Below, one piece after another: positions 35,792 through 44,246 of a stretch of DNA of 64,000 nucleotides; the stretch's first letter is position 1; each line of letters opens with the position of its first letter. Both the position numbers and the translations under genes were made by a program. The notes beneath the pieces are model-generated. The model was given only the letters and a program-made list of their open reading frames with translations. It did no database searches and was not told the DNA's origin. Origin of the DNA: Fusibacter sp. 3D3 (lineage in GTDB: Bacteria > Bacillota > Clostridia > Peptostreptococcales > Acidaminobacteraceae); the NCBI RefSeq assembly GCF_001748365.1, contig NZ_BDHH01000010.1:142365-206364 (forward strand). The letters are read 5' to 3'.

Positions 35792-37633
35792 ATGAAAGTT
35801 TTTAAAAGTGTTAAATCTAATCCAATGATCCTCATTTTATTAGCAGTTGGGCTATTTTTTGTTGTGAACACGATTTCATATGGCAAGTTAAGTTTAAATG
35901 CCGAAAGTGAAAATGTTGGAGAACAGAACGCAGAATTTCCAAGAACTCAAGAGAGTTATCAGGATCAGGATTACACAAGCTATTGGGAAGTTGTTAAACA
36001 TAGAATTTCACAAGCCCCTTTTAATCTCGTAGGGACGATCATCTTTTTTATGGCAATTGTGCACACCATGTTGACCAGTTTGTTTCATAAAAAGGCACAT
36101 CAACTGGAAATGGATTATGATGAACAGATTAAGAAAGGGCTTAAAAATAAAAATTCTTATTCGATAACAGCCAGTATTATGCATCTTTTGGGTGAAGTGG
36201 AAGTCGTATTTGGCATTTGGGCGGTGCTGCTTGCAGTGGGCATTTCGTTTTATTATGATTGGAACACTTTTGTGTCTTATATAGACGGATTGAGGTACAC
36301 AGAACCTCTGTTTGTCATTGTGGTAATGACCATTGCTTCCAGTCGGCCCATATTGAAATTATTTGAGATTATTATGTGGCGAATTGTGAGACTGTTTGGC
36401 AATACATTAGAAATTTGGTGGTTGACGATTTTGCTTTTCCCTGCCATTTTGGGCGCCTTTATCACTGAGCCAGCAGCAATGACCATAGCCGCATTGCTCT
36501 TAGCGGATAAATTTTACAGTTTAAACCCTTCAGAACGGTTAAAATATGTGACTTTAGCACTTTTATTTGTCAATATTTCCATAGGAGGGTTTCTGACCAA
36601 TTTTGCTTCGCCACCGATTTTAATGGTGGCAGACGTATGGGGCTGGGATATGCCTTTTATGCTTAGGACTTTTGGCTGGAAGGCCATAATCGCCATTGGA
36701 CTTTCGACCTATGTCTACTATTTCTTGTTTAAAAAAGATTTACATGACCTTACGGGAGCTTATGAAAACTATCAATACAAACGCTATATACAGCATCGTT
36801 TTATCAGTAAAAAAGAGCTTGAAGACTCATTTGAACAATTAGAGAAGATTGTAGATAAAAGAGTGGCTTTTACGAATGAATTGGATGCTTATAGCCTCAT
36901 ATTGAGAGAGAATATCAAGGAATTGGCTTCAGAAAAATTAACCCCAGAGGAGTGTAAACTCTACGACATTGACAACGCCATAGATGAAAAATTCGATGGG
37001 ATAAAATTAGAGGAAATGAAACGTACCATTCCAGGACTTTTATCAGAAGAGGAACAGCCTACTTATATTGATCCTAAATGGGATCAGCGAGAAGATAGTG
37101 TGCCTTTTTGGGTCATTGGGACACATCTGTTCTTTTTAGTGTGGACGGTGGTCAATGCGCATGAACCCGTTTTATTCTTAGCAGGCTTTTTGTTTTTCCT
37201 TGGATTCTATCAAGTGACTGTGTATTATCAAAACAGACTGGATCTCAAGCCTGCATTATTAGTTGCTTTCTTTTTATCGGGCATCATGGTTCATGGCACC
37301 TTACAGGGGTGGTGGATTGTGCCTCTGTTAGTAAGTTTGCCAGAACTGGGATTGAATTTAACTTCCATCATTTTAACAGCATTTAATGACAATGCCGCAA
37401 TTACTTACTTAAGTACCTTAGTCACTAACTTTCCAGACAATCTTAAATATGCCATTGTTACAGGCGCGCTCACAGGTGGGGGATTAACCATAATTGCCAA
37501 TTCACCGAATCCGATTGGACAATCTATACTCAAACGTTTTTTTAAGACGGGGATATCAGGCGGGTTGTTACTCAGATATGCGCTGCTGCCGACGATCATT
37601 TCTGCTTTGATCTTTTATATGCTCAGGGGATAG
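35792..37633 (+). CDS. putative Na+/H+ antiporter family membrane protein
   Basis: 613 aa. Ten or more membrane segments arranged in two halves: about 9-28, 85-100, 145-165, 180-200, 215-255 and, after a 110-residue charged cytoplasmic insert (about 330-440), 450-470, 475-495, 500-520, 535-560 and 590-610. Motifs TEPAAMTIAALLLADKF and TAFNDNAAITYLSTLV, each in the middle of a half, look like the paired re-entrant ion-binding loops of ion-transporter superfamily members. It fits the PF07399-type putative Na+/H+ antiporters. ATG at 35792 (GGGGGAG nine bases upstream). The gene sits directly behind the structured repeat. Confidence 0.75.
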   Translation: MKVFKSVKSNPMILILLAVGLFFVVNTISYGKLSLNAESENVGEQNAEFPRTQESYQDQDYTSYWEVVKHRISQAPFNLVGTIIFFMAIVHTMLTSLFHKKAHQLEMDYDEQIKKGLKNKNSYSITASIMHLLGEVEVVFGIWAVLLAVGISFYYDWNTFVSYIDGLRYTEPLFVIVVMTIASSRPILKLFEIIMWRIVRLFGNTLEIWWLTILLFPAILGAFITEPAAMTIAALLLADKFYSLNPSERLKYVTLALLFVNISIGGFLTNFASPPILMVADVWGWDMPFMLRTFGWKAIIAIGLSTYVYYFLFKKDLHDLTGAYENYQYKRYIQHRFISKKELEDSFEQLEKIVDKRVAFTNELDAYSLILRENIKELASEKLTPEECKLYDIDNAIDEKFDGIKLEEMKRTIPGLLSEEEQPTYIDPKWDQREDSVPFWVIGTHLFFLVWTVVNAHEPVLFLAGFLFFLGFYQVTVYYQNRLDLKPALLVAFFLSGIMVHGTLQGWWIVPLLVSLPELGLNLTSIILTAFNDNAAITYLSTLVTNFPDNLKYAIVTGALTGGGLTIIANSPNPIGQSILKRFFKTGISGGLLLRYALLPTIISALIFYMLRG

Positions 37634-37663
37634 CGGATCCAAATGCGAGGAGAGGAGTTTTAA

Positions 37664-38068
37664 ATGGTGCTTTATGAAAATTCAATTGGTTCAAGTTTTG
37701 ATGCTGTTGATCATGCCGTCACTGAAATTTTAGACCTCATCAGAAATCAACTGCCGATGATTGACCCCCATACTCGATTTAAAATCAATTTCATGTTGCG
37801 AGAAATACTCAACAATGCAGCTGAACATGGAAACCATCTTGATTTGAACAAAAAAGTGGCAATCAAAGTGAATTTGGTGCATGAAGGCTTGGTATTTGAG
37901 GTACGAGATGAAGGCGAAGGTTTTAAATTGGATACAGATTTTCATATTAAAAATAATTTGAGAGAACGTCAAAGAGGATATGAAACCCTTTCTGAAATGG
38001 CATTTAAAATTGTCATTGAACATAATTGCGTTAGAGTGACATTTGATTTAAACATGGAGGTGTCGTAA
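37664..38068 (+). CDS. RsbW/SpoIIAB-like anti-sigma GHKL kinase
   Basis: 134 aa. HATPase_c_2 domain: N-box MLREILNNAAEHGN (about 44-57), G1 VRDEGEGFK (about 86-94), a shortened ATP lid with RQRGYETLSEMA. In partner-switching systems this kinase binds a sigma factor and phosphorylates a STAS protein. No sigma gene is present in the neighbourhood, so the output may be another target. Overlaps the STAS gene by one base (TAATG). Confidence 0.85.
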   Translation: MVLYENSIGSSFDAVDHAVTEILDLIRNQLPMIDPHTRFKINFMLREILNNAAEHGNHLDLNKKVAIKVNLVHEGLVFEVRDEGEGFKLDTDFHIKNNLRERQRGYETLSEMAFKIVIEHNCVRVTFDLNMEVS

Positions 38069-38373
38069 TGGAAAAACAAATAAATGGAGATCGCATCAAA
38101 TTGACATTAACAGAAGGCTTAACTGCAAATAATGTTCCCAAATTCAATGAAAGTCTGAAGCAACTGATTAAACCAGAAGAAGCCTATAAGGCGCTCATTT
38201 TGGATTTAAGTCAGATAGATAACATTGACTCTGTGGGGGTTACATTTGTCATTAGCTTATTTAAGCAGATGAAGCGCAACGAGAAGGCCTTTAAGGTCTC
38301 AGGTGCAAGTGATGATATTATAAGTCTTTTTAAATTGATGAAATTGGATCAATTTTTCGAAATGATAGAGTGA
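38068..38373 (+). CDS. STAS-domain anti-sigma factor antagonist
   Basis: 101 aa. Single STAS fold: LTLTEGLTANNVPKFNESL in part, then ALILDLSQIDNIDSVGVTFVISL in part. The phosphorylation loop reads D-S-V-G (about 55-58): the Ser after Asp is kept, while the next residue, Ser or Thr in SpoIIAA/RsbV, is Val. It should be the phosphorylation target of the kinase encoded just upstream and of the phosphatase downstream. Confidence 0.88.
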   Translation: MEKQINGDRIKLTLTEGLTANNVPKFNESLKQLIKPEEAYKALILDLSQIDNIDSVGVTFVISLFKQMKRNEKAFKVSGASDDIISLFKLMKLDQFFEMIE

Positions 38374-38387
38374 CGGGAGGTGACGTC

Positions 38388-39557
38388 GTGGCTTATCGCA
38401 TACTAATTGCAGATGATGCAACCATGAATAGAATGCTCGTAAAAAGAGTGCTCGCTCAAAATCTTGAAAATGCAGTTTTTGAAGAGGCAGTCAATGGGCA
38501 AGAAGTTCTGGAAATCGTGGAAAAAATGTCAGTGGATTTGATCATATTAGATTTAATCATGCCCATTATGGATGGGTATGAAACCTTGAGGCTTTTAAAA
38601 AAACACCCGATTCATCAGGATATTCCTGTAATCGTGAACAGTGCTATTACAGAAATCAATTCGATTGAAAACACGTTAAAGGAGGGGGCGGTAGATTATT
38701 TTACAAAACCACTTTCTCCAAATGATATGAATATAATTTTGCCTTTAAAAGCTAGAAATGCCCTTAAATTATATGAACAAAGTCGAACGATTATTGAACT
38801 TAATCGTCTCATTCAAGAAGAATTAAAAAATGCGAATACTTTTGCGAATATTATGCTGCCTAAATCGGGGAGTTTTAAAGGGGTAGATCTCTTTATAAAA
38901 TATCATCCCTCTCTGGGAATCGGGGGTGATTTTTTCGATTGTGTTGAACAAGAGGGTAGGATACACTTTATGGTGGCAGATGTAACGGGTCATGGCATTG
39001 CAGCGGGTATGGCATCGTCTATGGTTAAAATATTATATCGAAAGAGTATTTTAATGCCAAACATCATGCCTCATGAGATCATAGAGGAGATGAATCAGTC
39101 TATATTTGATATATTCGATTTCGCGGGTGAAGATAACTATTTTGTTTTCACGGCATTTGTCGGCATTATTGATTGCGGTGAACTCTATTATGCCAATGCA
39201 GGACAACCGTATCCAATGATTTTTCACAAGAGCTCGGAGTCGTTTGAAGAGATTCATCAAAATGGGTTCATTGTAGGGATGATGGAAGACGTTCACTTTG
39301 AAACGGAACAAGTGACTCTGAAAAAAGAGGATTTGATATTCCTTTATACGGATGGTCTTTTTTGCACAGGTGAGGCTTCTGATTTTACGGAGTGGAAAAA
39401 AGTGTTTACGGTTTCAAACCAACTTAAGAAGGCGTTGCTTGAAAATCCTAACGAATTTTTGGATGAGGTCTTTTACACATTTCACATGATCCACAAGACC
39501 AATCATACGGATTTCAGTGATGATGTGGCGATGATGCTCATTAAGTTGACTTCATAA
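38388..39557 (+). CDS. response regulator with PP2C (SpoIIE-type) phosphatase output
   Basis: 389 aa from GTG at 38388, five bases after GGGAGGTG; the frame extends to 38370. Receiver domain (about 1-120) with acidic pocket IADDAT, phosphoacceptor in IILDLIMPIMDGYE and the Lys in YFTKPLS. A short helical linker (about 130-155, coiled coil EQSRTIIELNRLIQEEL) leads to a PP2C domain: GIGGDFFD, VADVTGHGIAAG, YTDGLF, DFSDDVAMM, with metal-binding Asp residues intact. It likely dephosphorylates the STAS protein in response to a histidine kinase signal. The kinase that feeds the receiver is not in the window. Confidence 0.92.
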   Translation: MAYRILIADDATMNRMLVKRVLAQNLENAVFEEAVNGQEVLEIVEKMSVDLIILDLIMPIMDGYETLRLLKKHPIHQDIPVIVNSAITEINSIENTLKEGAVDYFTKPLSPNDMNIILPLKARNALKLYEQSRTIIELNRLIQEELKNANTFANIMLPKSGSFKGVDLFIKYHPSLGIGGDFFDCVEQEGRIHFMVADVTGHGIAAGMASSMVKILYRKSILMPNIMPHEIIEEMNQSIFDIFDFAGEDNYFVFTAFVGIIDCGELYYANAGQPYPMIFHKSSESFEEIHQNGFIVGMMEDVHFETEQVTLKKEDLIFLYTDGLFCTGEASDFTEWKKVFTVSNQLKKALLENPNEFLDEVFYTFHMIHKTNHTDFSDDVAMMLIKLTS

Positions 39558-39654
39558 GATTTAATTTTAATGAATTTTTAAGTTGACTCTCATGCTCATG
39601 TAAGGTTTCCGTATCATAATAAAAATATAAGGCATAATGCTTGGAGTGATATGG

Positions 39655-39957
39655 ATGAAAAAAGACCGATTTTATGATTCTCAAATTTTCAGATTGATAT
39701 TGTTAGTATTTTTGAGTATCGCTTTGATCGAGATTATTTTCGTTGCATCAGGGTTTTTAATAAGCAAATATTTTTTTAATATAATAAGCGTATTGGATTG
39801 CATCTCACTTTTCAACGGCTTTGTGGTATTTTCTTTTTTTGCTATTGAAAAATTTGGTGGTGTCAAAGCGCATATAAATCGTTTACTGCTCAGAATGACA
39901 CTGGCTTTATCTATTTTTTCAAGTGCGCTTATTTTCATCTTTGCCAATAGAAGTTAA
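39655..39957 (+). CDS. small membrane protein, three or four segments
   Basis: 100 aa from ATG at 39655 with GGAGTGAT eight bases upstream. Starts MKKDRFYDSQIFRLI and has hydrophobic stretches at about 10-33, 40-58 and 75-96. No family recognised. It stands in the same direction after the partner-switching genes, about 100 bases downstream, and before a terminator. Real coding is likely because of the ribosome site and membrane pattern. Confidence 0.65.
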   Translation: MKKDRFYDSQIFRLILLVFLSIALIEIIFVASGFLISKYFFNIISVLDCISLFNGFVVFSFFAIEKFGGVKAHINRLLLRMTLALSIFSSALIFIFANRS

Positions 39958-39981
39958 GTTCATAGCGATTCACAAAGCCAT

Positions 39982-40016
39982 CAATTGTTAAATAAATTTG
40001 ACAATTGTTTTTTTTT
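39982..40016 (+). terminator. intrinsic terminator
   Basis: CAATTGTTAAAT...ATTTGACAATTG dyad followed by a run of nine T. The gap to the next gene also holds a TATAAT at 40062-40067, probable -10 of the rapZ operon. Confidence 0.8.
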
Positions 40017-40116
40017 ATCACAAAGTGGGTTCTTAACGACATAAAACCGAAATTTATGGTATATAATATAAATAGAACCTATTAAACGGTTAGGCGAGAG
40101 CGAAAGCGAGGTTGTT

Positions 40117-40842
40117 ATGCAAATTCACTCAGATTATCATATGCATTCAAAATACAGTGGCGATTCTAAAAATGAACTTGAGGCAATTGTACAAAGAGCC
40201 TTAGAACTCGGACTCAAGGAGATTGCGATTACAGATCACGGGCCAAAACATGACGGCTATGGGATCAAGAAGGCGGATTATTGGCTCATACGTAAAGAAA
40301 TTGATCTCCTTAAAGAAAAATATCCCCAGATCCATATTTTATTAGGGATTGAAGCGAATATATTGGGAACTGACGGCGAGATTGATCTTGATGAAGAGAT
40401 GCGTGAAATTTGTGATTGGGTTAATGCAGGCTATCATTTTGGAAGCAATTTAAGGTATGACCTTAAGATTCATCTCTATAATTTTCTCAGCAGATACTCT
40501 AAAAGTTTTTATAAAAAGGCAAAAGAACTCAACACAAAGGCTATGGTCAATGCAATGATGCGCAATCCGATTAATATGATCACACATCCCGGTTCAAAGG
40601 GACCTATAGACATAGCTGAAGTTGCATCCGTGGCAAGCCAAACGGAGACTATGCTCGAAATCAATAATGCACATGGTCATTTAACCGTGGCAGAAATTGA
40701 AATTGCAAAGCAATATGGCGTTAAATTTGTCATGTGCAGTGATGCGCATCGGATTGAAAAAATTGGATTGGTCCCCAAATCCATCGAGAGAGCGCTTGCG
40801 GCGGGGTTAACCCCTGATGATGTATACAATGCTTTACAATAA
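40117..40842 (+). CDS. PHP-domain phosphoesterase (YcdX-like)
   Basis: 241 aa. PHP ligands: SDYHMHSKYSGDS (residues 5-17), ITDHGPKHDGYG (about 39-50), LGIEAN (about 75-80), AGYHFG (about 106), THPGSKG (about 151) and CSDAHR (about 207). The YcdX-type phosphatase layout with trinuclear metal site. It precedes rapZ by 12 bases, a common arrangement in Clostridia, so co-transcription with rapZ-yvcK-whiA is likely; the physiological substrate is not known. Confidence 0.88.
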   Translation: MQIHSDYHMHSKYSGDSKNELEAIVQRALELGLKEIAITDHGPKHDGYGIKKADYWLIRKEIDLLKEKYPQIHILLGIEANILGTDGEIDLDEEMREICDWVNAGYHFGSNLRYDLKIHLYNFLSRYSKSFYKKAKELNTKAMVNAMMRNPINMITHPGSKGPIDIAEVASVASQTETMLEINNAHGHLTVAEIEIAKQYGVKFVMCSDAHRIEKIGLVPKSIERALAAGLTPDDVYNALQ

Positions 40843-40854
40843 AAGGAGACTGTT

Positions 40855-41706
40855 ATGAATTTTATTATTATTTCGGGACAATCGGGTGCAGGGAAAAGCC
40901 AAGCGAAAAAAGTCTTTGAGGATTTTGGTTACTACTGCATCGACAATTTACCCCCATCTCTGATTCCAAACTTTATTGAATTGCTAGAGCAAAATTCGGA
41001 AGGAATTCATAATATAGCGCTGGTGATTGATATTCGTGGGGGCAAGTTTTTTAAAGATTTAGAAGACAATTTAAAGCTCTTAACTCAAAAAAATTATGAC
41101 TATCGCATTTTCTACTTTGAAGCGAATGATGAGGTCTTGATCAAGCGCTTTAAAGAAACGCGCCGGAGCCATCCACTTGATCCTTCTGCAAGAATTGAAA
41201 CTTGCATTGAGCAGGAGAAAGAAATTTTATCCGCCCTTAAAGAAGATGCAGATTTTGTAATTAATACGGGGACAATGACGCAATCTCAACTCAAAAATGA
41301 GATTTCAAGATTCTTAGAGATCAAAGATGAGACCGAGCAAATCGCACTTACGATTATGTCATTTGGATTCAAAAAAGGAGTACCCCTTGACTCCGATTAT
41401 GTATTCGATGTTCGATTTTTACCGAATCCCTATTATATCGAAGAATTGAGAGCGTCAACTGGCAATGATCAACCTGTGAGAGATTATGTGATGAGCTTTC
41501 AAGAGAGTAGAGACTATCTCGGGCGGATGGAGGATTTGCTAGAATATGCAGTGCCTATGTTCGTAAGGGAGGGCAGAAGTCAGCTTGTGATCTCTGTGGG
41601 CTGTACGGGTGGACAGCATCGTTCAGTGACTTTTACCAACGAGCTCAGCACCTTTTTTAAAAATAAAGGTTATAATGTCGTCACTGTGCATCGTGATGCA
41701 AAATAA
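40855..41706 (+). CDS. rapZ: RapZ-family nucleotide-binding protein
   Basis: 283 aa. P-loop GQSGAGKS (residues 8-15), VIDIRGGKFF (about 59), RFKETRRSHPL and the C-terminal domain DVRFLPNPYYIEELR with GCTGGQHRSV (about 243-252). Enterobacterial RapZ is an RNase adapter that senses glucosamine-6-phosphate and controls glmS; in Bacillota (YvcJ) the function includes competence and UDP-GlcNAc-linked regulation. Placed between the PHP gene and yvcK as usual. Confidence 0.96.
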   Translation: MNFIIISGQSGAGKSQAKKVFEDFGYYCIDNLPPSLIPNFIELLEQNSEGIHNIALVIDIRGGKFFKDLEDNLKLLTQKNYDYRIFYFEANDEVLIKRFKETRRSHPLDPSARIETCIEQEKEILSALKEDADFVINTGTMTQSQLKNEISRFLEIKDETEQIALTIMSFGFKKGVPLDSDYVFDVRFLPNPYYIEELRASTGNDQPVRDYVMSFQESRDYLGRMEDLLEYAVPMFVREGRSQLVISVGCTGGQHRSVTFTNELSTFFKNKGYNVVTVHRDAK

Positions 41707-41743
41707 AAAGGCACCAACCAATAGACAAAAGAAGAGGTAACTT

Positions 41744-42730
41744 ATGCTAAATATTGTTGCAGTTGGAGGTGGCACAGGCCTATCGGTTATACTGCGTGGC
41801 TTAAAGGAGATTTCTACAGAGATTACAGCGATTGTAACGGTGGCAGATGATGGTGGCGGTTCAGGCGTTCTGCGGGAAGACCTTGGGATGTTGCCACCTG
41901 GAGATATGAGAAACTGTATTTTAGCGCTTGCAAACAAAGAGCCTATTTTACAGGACTTATTTCAATATCGATTTGAAGAAGGACGCCTTAAAGGGCAAAA
42001 TTTTGGAAATCTCATGATTGCTGCTATGGTGGGGATTTCAGATAGTTTTGAGTCTGCAATTCGCAAAATTTCTGATATCTTTGCGATTACAGGTGAAGTC
42101 TATCCCGTTTCAGAAGATGATCTTGTCTTATATGCAAAATTAGATGACGGCGCAACTGTAGTGGGGGAATCCAACATCCCGCTTGAAGTCTTAAAAAGAG
42201 GTTCTCAAATCGAAAAAATATGGATTGAACCCAGCGATGCTTCCACAAGTGATGTCATTCTTAAACGCATAAAAGAAGCCGATGTGATCGTTTTAGGGCC
42301 CGGAAGCTTGTATACGAGTATTATTCCGAATTTACTCGTGCCTGATGTTGTAAAGGCTATTAACGAGAGCGGCGCCTCCGTATTTTACATCTCAAATATT
42401 ATGACTCAACCTGGGGAAACCGATGCGTTAACTGCAGGGCAACATTTAGAGCTGCTCATCAAACATACGGACTTGACACATGTGGACTTTATGATCGTCA
42501 ACTCAGGAGAGATCAGCACAGATTCTATCAAACGTTATGAACGAGAGGAAGCAACGCCTGTAAGGTTTGAAAAGACAGATGATGTTCATCTCAAAGCGCA
42601 TAAGGTCACCTTGATTGAAGGTAATTTTGTGGATATTAGAAAAGGATACATTCGGCATGATGCTGTAGCAATAGCCAAAGAAATCACGCGCTATGTGGTG
42701 CGGTCGTATCATTTGAAAAAGAAGTTATGA
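41744..42730 (+). CDS. yvcK: gluconeogenesis factor YvcK family protein
   Basis: 328 aa. Rossmann-like CofD/YvcK fold: VAVGGGTGLSVILRGLK (residues 4-20), VTVADDGGGSGVLRE (about 31-45), PPGDMRNCI, RFEEGRLKGQNFGNLMIAA in part, LGPGSLYTSIIPNLLV and IMTQPGETDAL. YvcK binds UDP-sugars and sets carbon flow toward cell-wall precursors. Extended C-terminus of about 15 residues. Ribosome site AGAGGT. Confidence 0.96.
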   Translation: MLNIVAVGGGTGLSVILRGLKEISTEITAIVTVADDGGGSGVLREDLGMLPPGDMRNCILALANKEPILQDLFQYRFEEGRLKGQNFGNLMIAAMVGISDSFESAIRKISDIFAITGEVYPVSEDDLVLYAKLDDGATVVGESNIPLEVLKRGSQIEKIWIEPSDASTSDVILKRIKEADVIVLGPGSLYTSIIPNLLVPDVVKAINESGASVFYISNIMTQPGETDALTAGQHLELLIKHTDLTHVDFMIVNSGEISTDSIKRYEREEATPVRFEKTDDVHLKAHKVTLIEGNFVDIRKGYIRHDAVAIAKEITRYVVRSYHLKKKL

Positions 42731-42773
42731 CCTGAAAATATGAACCAGTCCAATCATAGAGTCTGTATAAATC

Positions 42774-42819
42774 AAATGGGATGTATTGCTTTTGTGGCGA
42801 TTGTCCCATTTTTCTTTTG
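42774..42819 (+). terminator. probable intrinsic terminator after yvcK
   Basis: AAATGGGA (42774-42781) pairs with TCCCATTT (42804-42811), with an additional inner pairing, and TTTCTTTTG follows. It may be partial, as the next genes usually continue the operon. Confidence 0.6.
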
Positions 42820-42870
42820 TCGGCTTTATGATATACTAGGGGATGAGAAAACGTGATGGAAGGTGATTGA

Positions 42871-43293
42871 GTGAAGAAAGTTTTTAGCGCAGGAGGCGTT
42901 GTCTTTTTAAAGAATAGTGTTTTGATGCTTCAAAAGATAAACGGAGATTGGGTTCTCCCCAAAGGCAAGATTGAGGATCACGAAACCAGTGAAGATACAG
43001 CCATGCGTGAAGTGCGAGAAGAAGCAGGCATAAAGACAAAAATCATTAGTCCCATAGGGGAAACTTCTTATAAATTTAAAAATTATTGGTCGAATAATCA
43101 TGTTATCGAAAAAAATGTGGTCTGGTATCTCATGAAAGCGCTGAGTTCGTCGCCACATCCCCAGAGAGAAGAAGGTTTTATTGATTCCAAATTTATACAT
43201 GTCAACAATGTGGTGCAGCTCGCAAAATATGATGATGAACGTGATATTTTGATGAAAGCACTTGAAATCATACAGGCCATAGAAGGTGCGTAA
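42871..43293 (+). CDS. NUDIX hydrolase
   Basis: 140 aa, GTG start after GGAAGGTGATTGA. Nudix box GKIEDHETSEDTAMREVREEAGI (residues 34-56, read in pieces as GKIEDHETSEDTAM and REVREEAGI): G-x5-E-x7-REVREEAG-I with the metal-binding REVREE. Hydrolyses a nucleoside diphosphate linked to another group, for example ADP-sugars or Ap4A; specificity cannot be read. Overlaps whiA by one base (TAATG). Confidence 0.92.
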   Translation: MKKVFSAGGVVFLKNSVLMLQKINGDWVLPKGKIEDHETSEDTAMREVREEAGIKTKIISPIGETSYKFKNYWSNNHVIEKNVVWYLMKALSSSPHPQREEGFIDSKFIHVNNVVQLAKYDDERDILMKALEIIQAIEGA

Positions 43294-44246
43294 TGTCTTT
43301 TTCATCAAAATCAAAAAATGAACTTGCAAGAATAAGAACGGAAGGCAAATGCTGTAACCGTGCAGAATTATCTGGCATTATTAGGGTGAGTGGCGCACTG
43401 GAGTTTGGTGGATTTCAGAAAATGAATTTGAGAGTGACCACTGAAAATCCAGCGGTGGCACGTCTTATTTTTATATTGCTCAAAAAAACGTATCAAATTC
43501 ATACAGAAGTGATTATGAAAGAAAATAGAATTCTCAACAAGAATCACTTATATGAAATATTCATCGAAGGGGCAAATGATATCTTACTAGATCTTGAGGT
43601 TTTTAATCTCTCTGAAGGCAGTATGGTCATCAATGATGATATGCCAGATGGCCTTTTGAGAAAAAATTGTTGCAAGAAAGCGTACCTCAGAGGCATCTAT
43701 CTTGGAGGGGGCTCGCTCAGTACACCTGAAAAGAGTTATCATCTTGAACTGATTACGCATAATGACTTTTATGCCACTCAATTAGCAACTTTTATGAATG
43801 ATCACTTTGATTTGACCGCAAAGGTTACGCCTCGTAAGAAAAACTACATTATCTATATAAAAGAAAGCGAGAAAATTGTTGATTTTTTAAACATCATTGG
43901 TGCACATCATACTTTACTGGATTATGAAAATGTGAGAATTATCAAGCAGATGAGAAACAATGTAAATCGTGTGGTGAATTGTGAAACGGCCAATATGAAT
44001 AAGACGATTGAAGCGGCCTATGAGCAAATGTCTCAAATTCATTATTTAGAGGCGACCATTGGTATAGAAAGTCTGCCTGAAAAATTACAGGAAATCGCTT
44101 ATTTACGCATGGATAATCCAGAGGCATCGCTTAAAGAACTTTCTGAAATGATGAATCCCCCTGTGGGCAAATCAGGTGTGAATCATCGCTTAAAAAAAAT
44201 CATGCAAATAGCAACTGACTTACAGCTTAGAGGTGGAAAACTATGA
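43293..44246 (+). CDS. whiA: DNA-binding protein WhiA
   Basis: 317 aa. N-terminal degenerate LAGLIDADG homing-endonuclease-like fold with RAELSGIIRVSGALEF (about 23-38) and KKAYLRGIYLGGGSLSTPEKSYHLE in part (about 128-152), then a C-terminal helix-turn-helix (NPEASLKELSEMM...SGVNHRLKKI). In Bacillus it affects cell division and chromosome segregation, in Streptomyces sporulation. Conserved end of the rapZ-yvcK-whiA cluster. Its stop overlaps the next start (ATGA). Confidence 0.95.
   Translation: MSFSSKSKNELARIRTEGKCCNRAELSGIIRVSGALEFGGFQKMNLRVTTENPAVARLIFILLKKTYQIHTEVIMKENRILNKNHLYEIFIEGANDILLDLEVFNLSEGSMVINDDMPDGLLRKNCCKKAYLRGIYLGGGSLSTPEKSYHLELITHNDFYATQLATFMNDHFDLTAKVTPRKKNYIIYIKESEKIVDFLNIIGAHHTLLDYENVRIIKQMRNNVNRVVNCETANMNKTIEAAYEQMSQIHYLEATIGIESLPEKLQEIAYLRMDNPEASLKELSEMMNPPVGKSGVNHRLKKIMQIATDLQLRGGKL

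Noticed and set aside
39982..40007. TTGTTAA...TTGACAA as a Rex site
   Set aside because: Half-sites have the wrong spacing, and the sequence fits an intrinsic terminator with a T tract.
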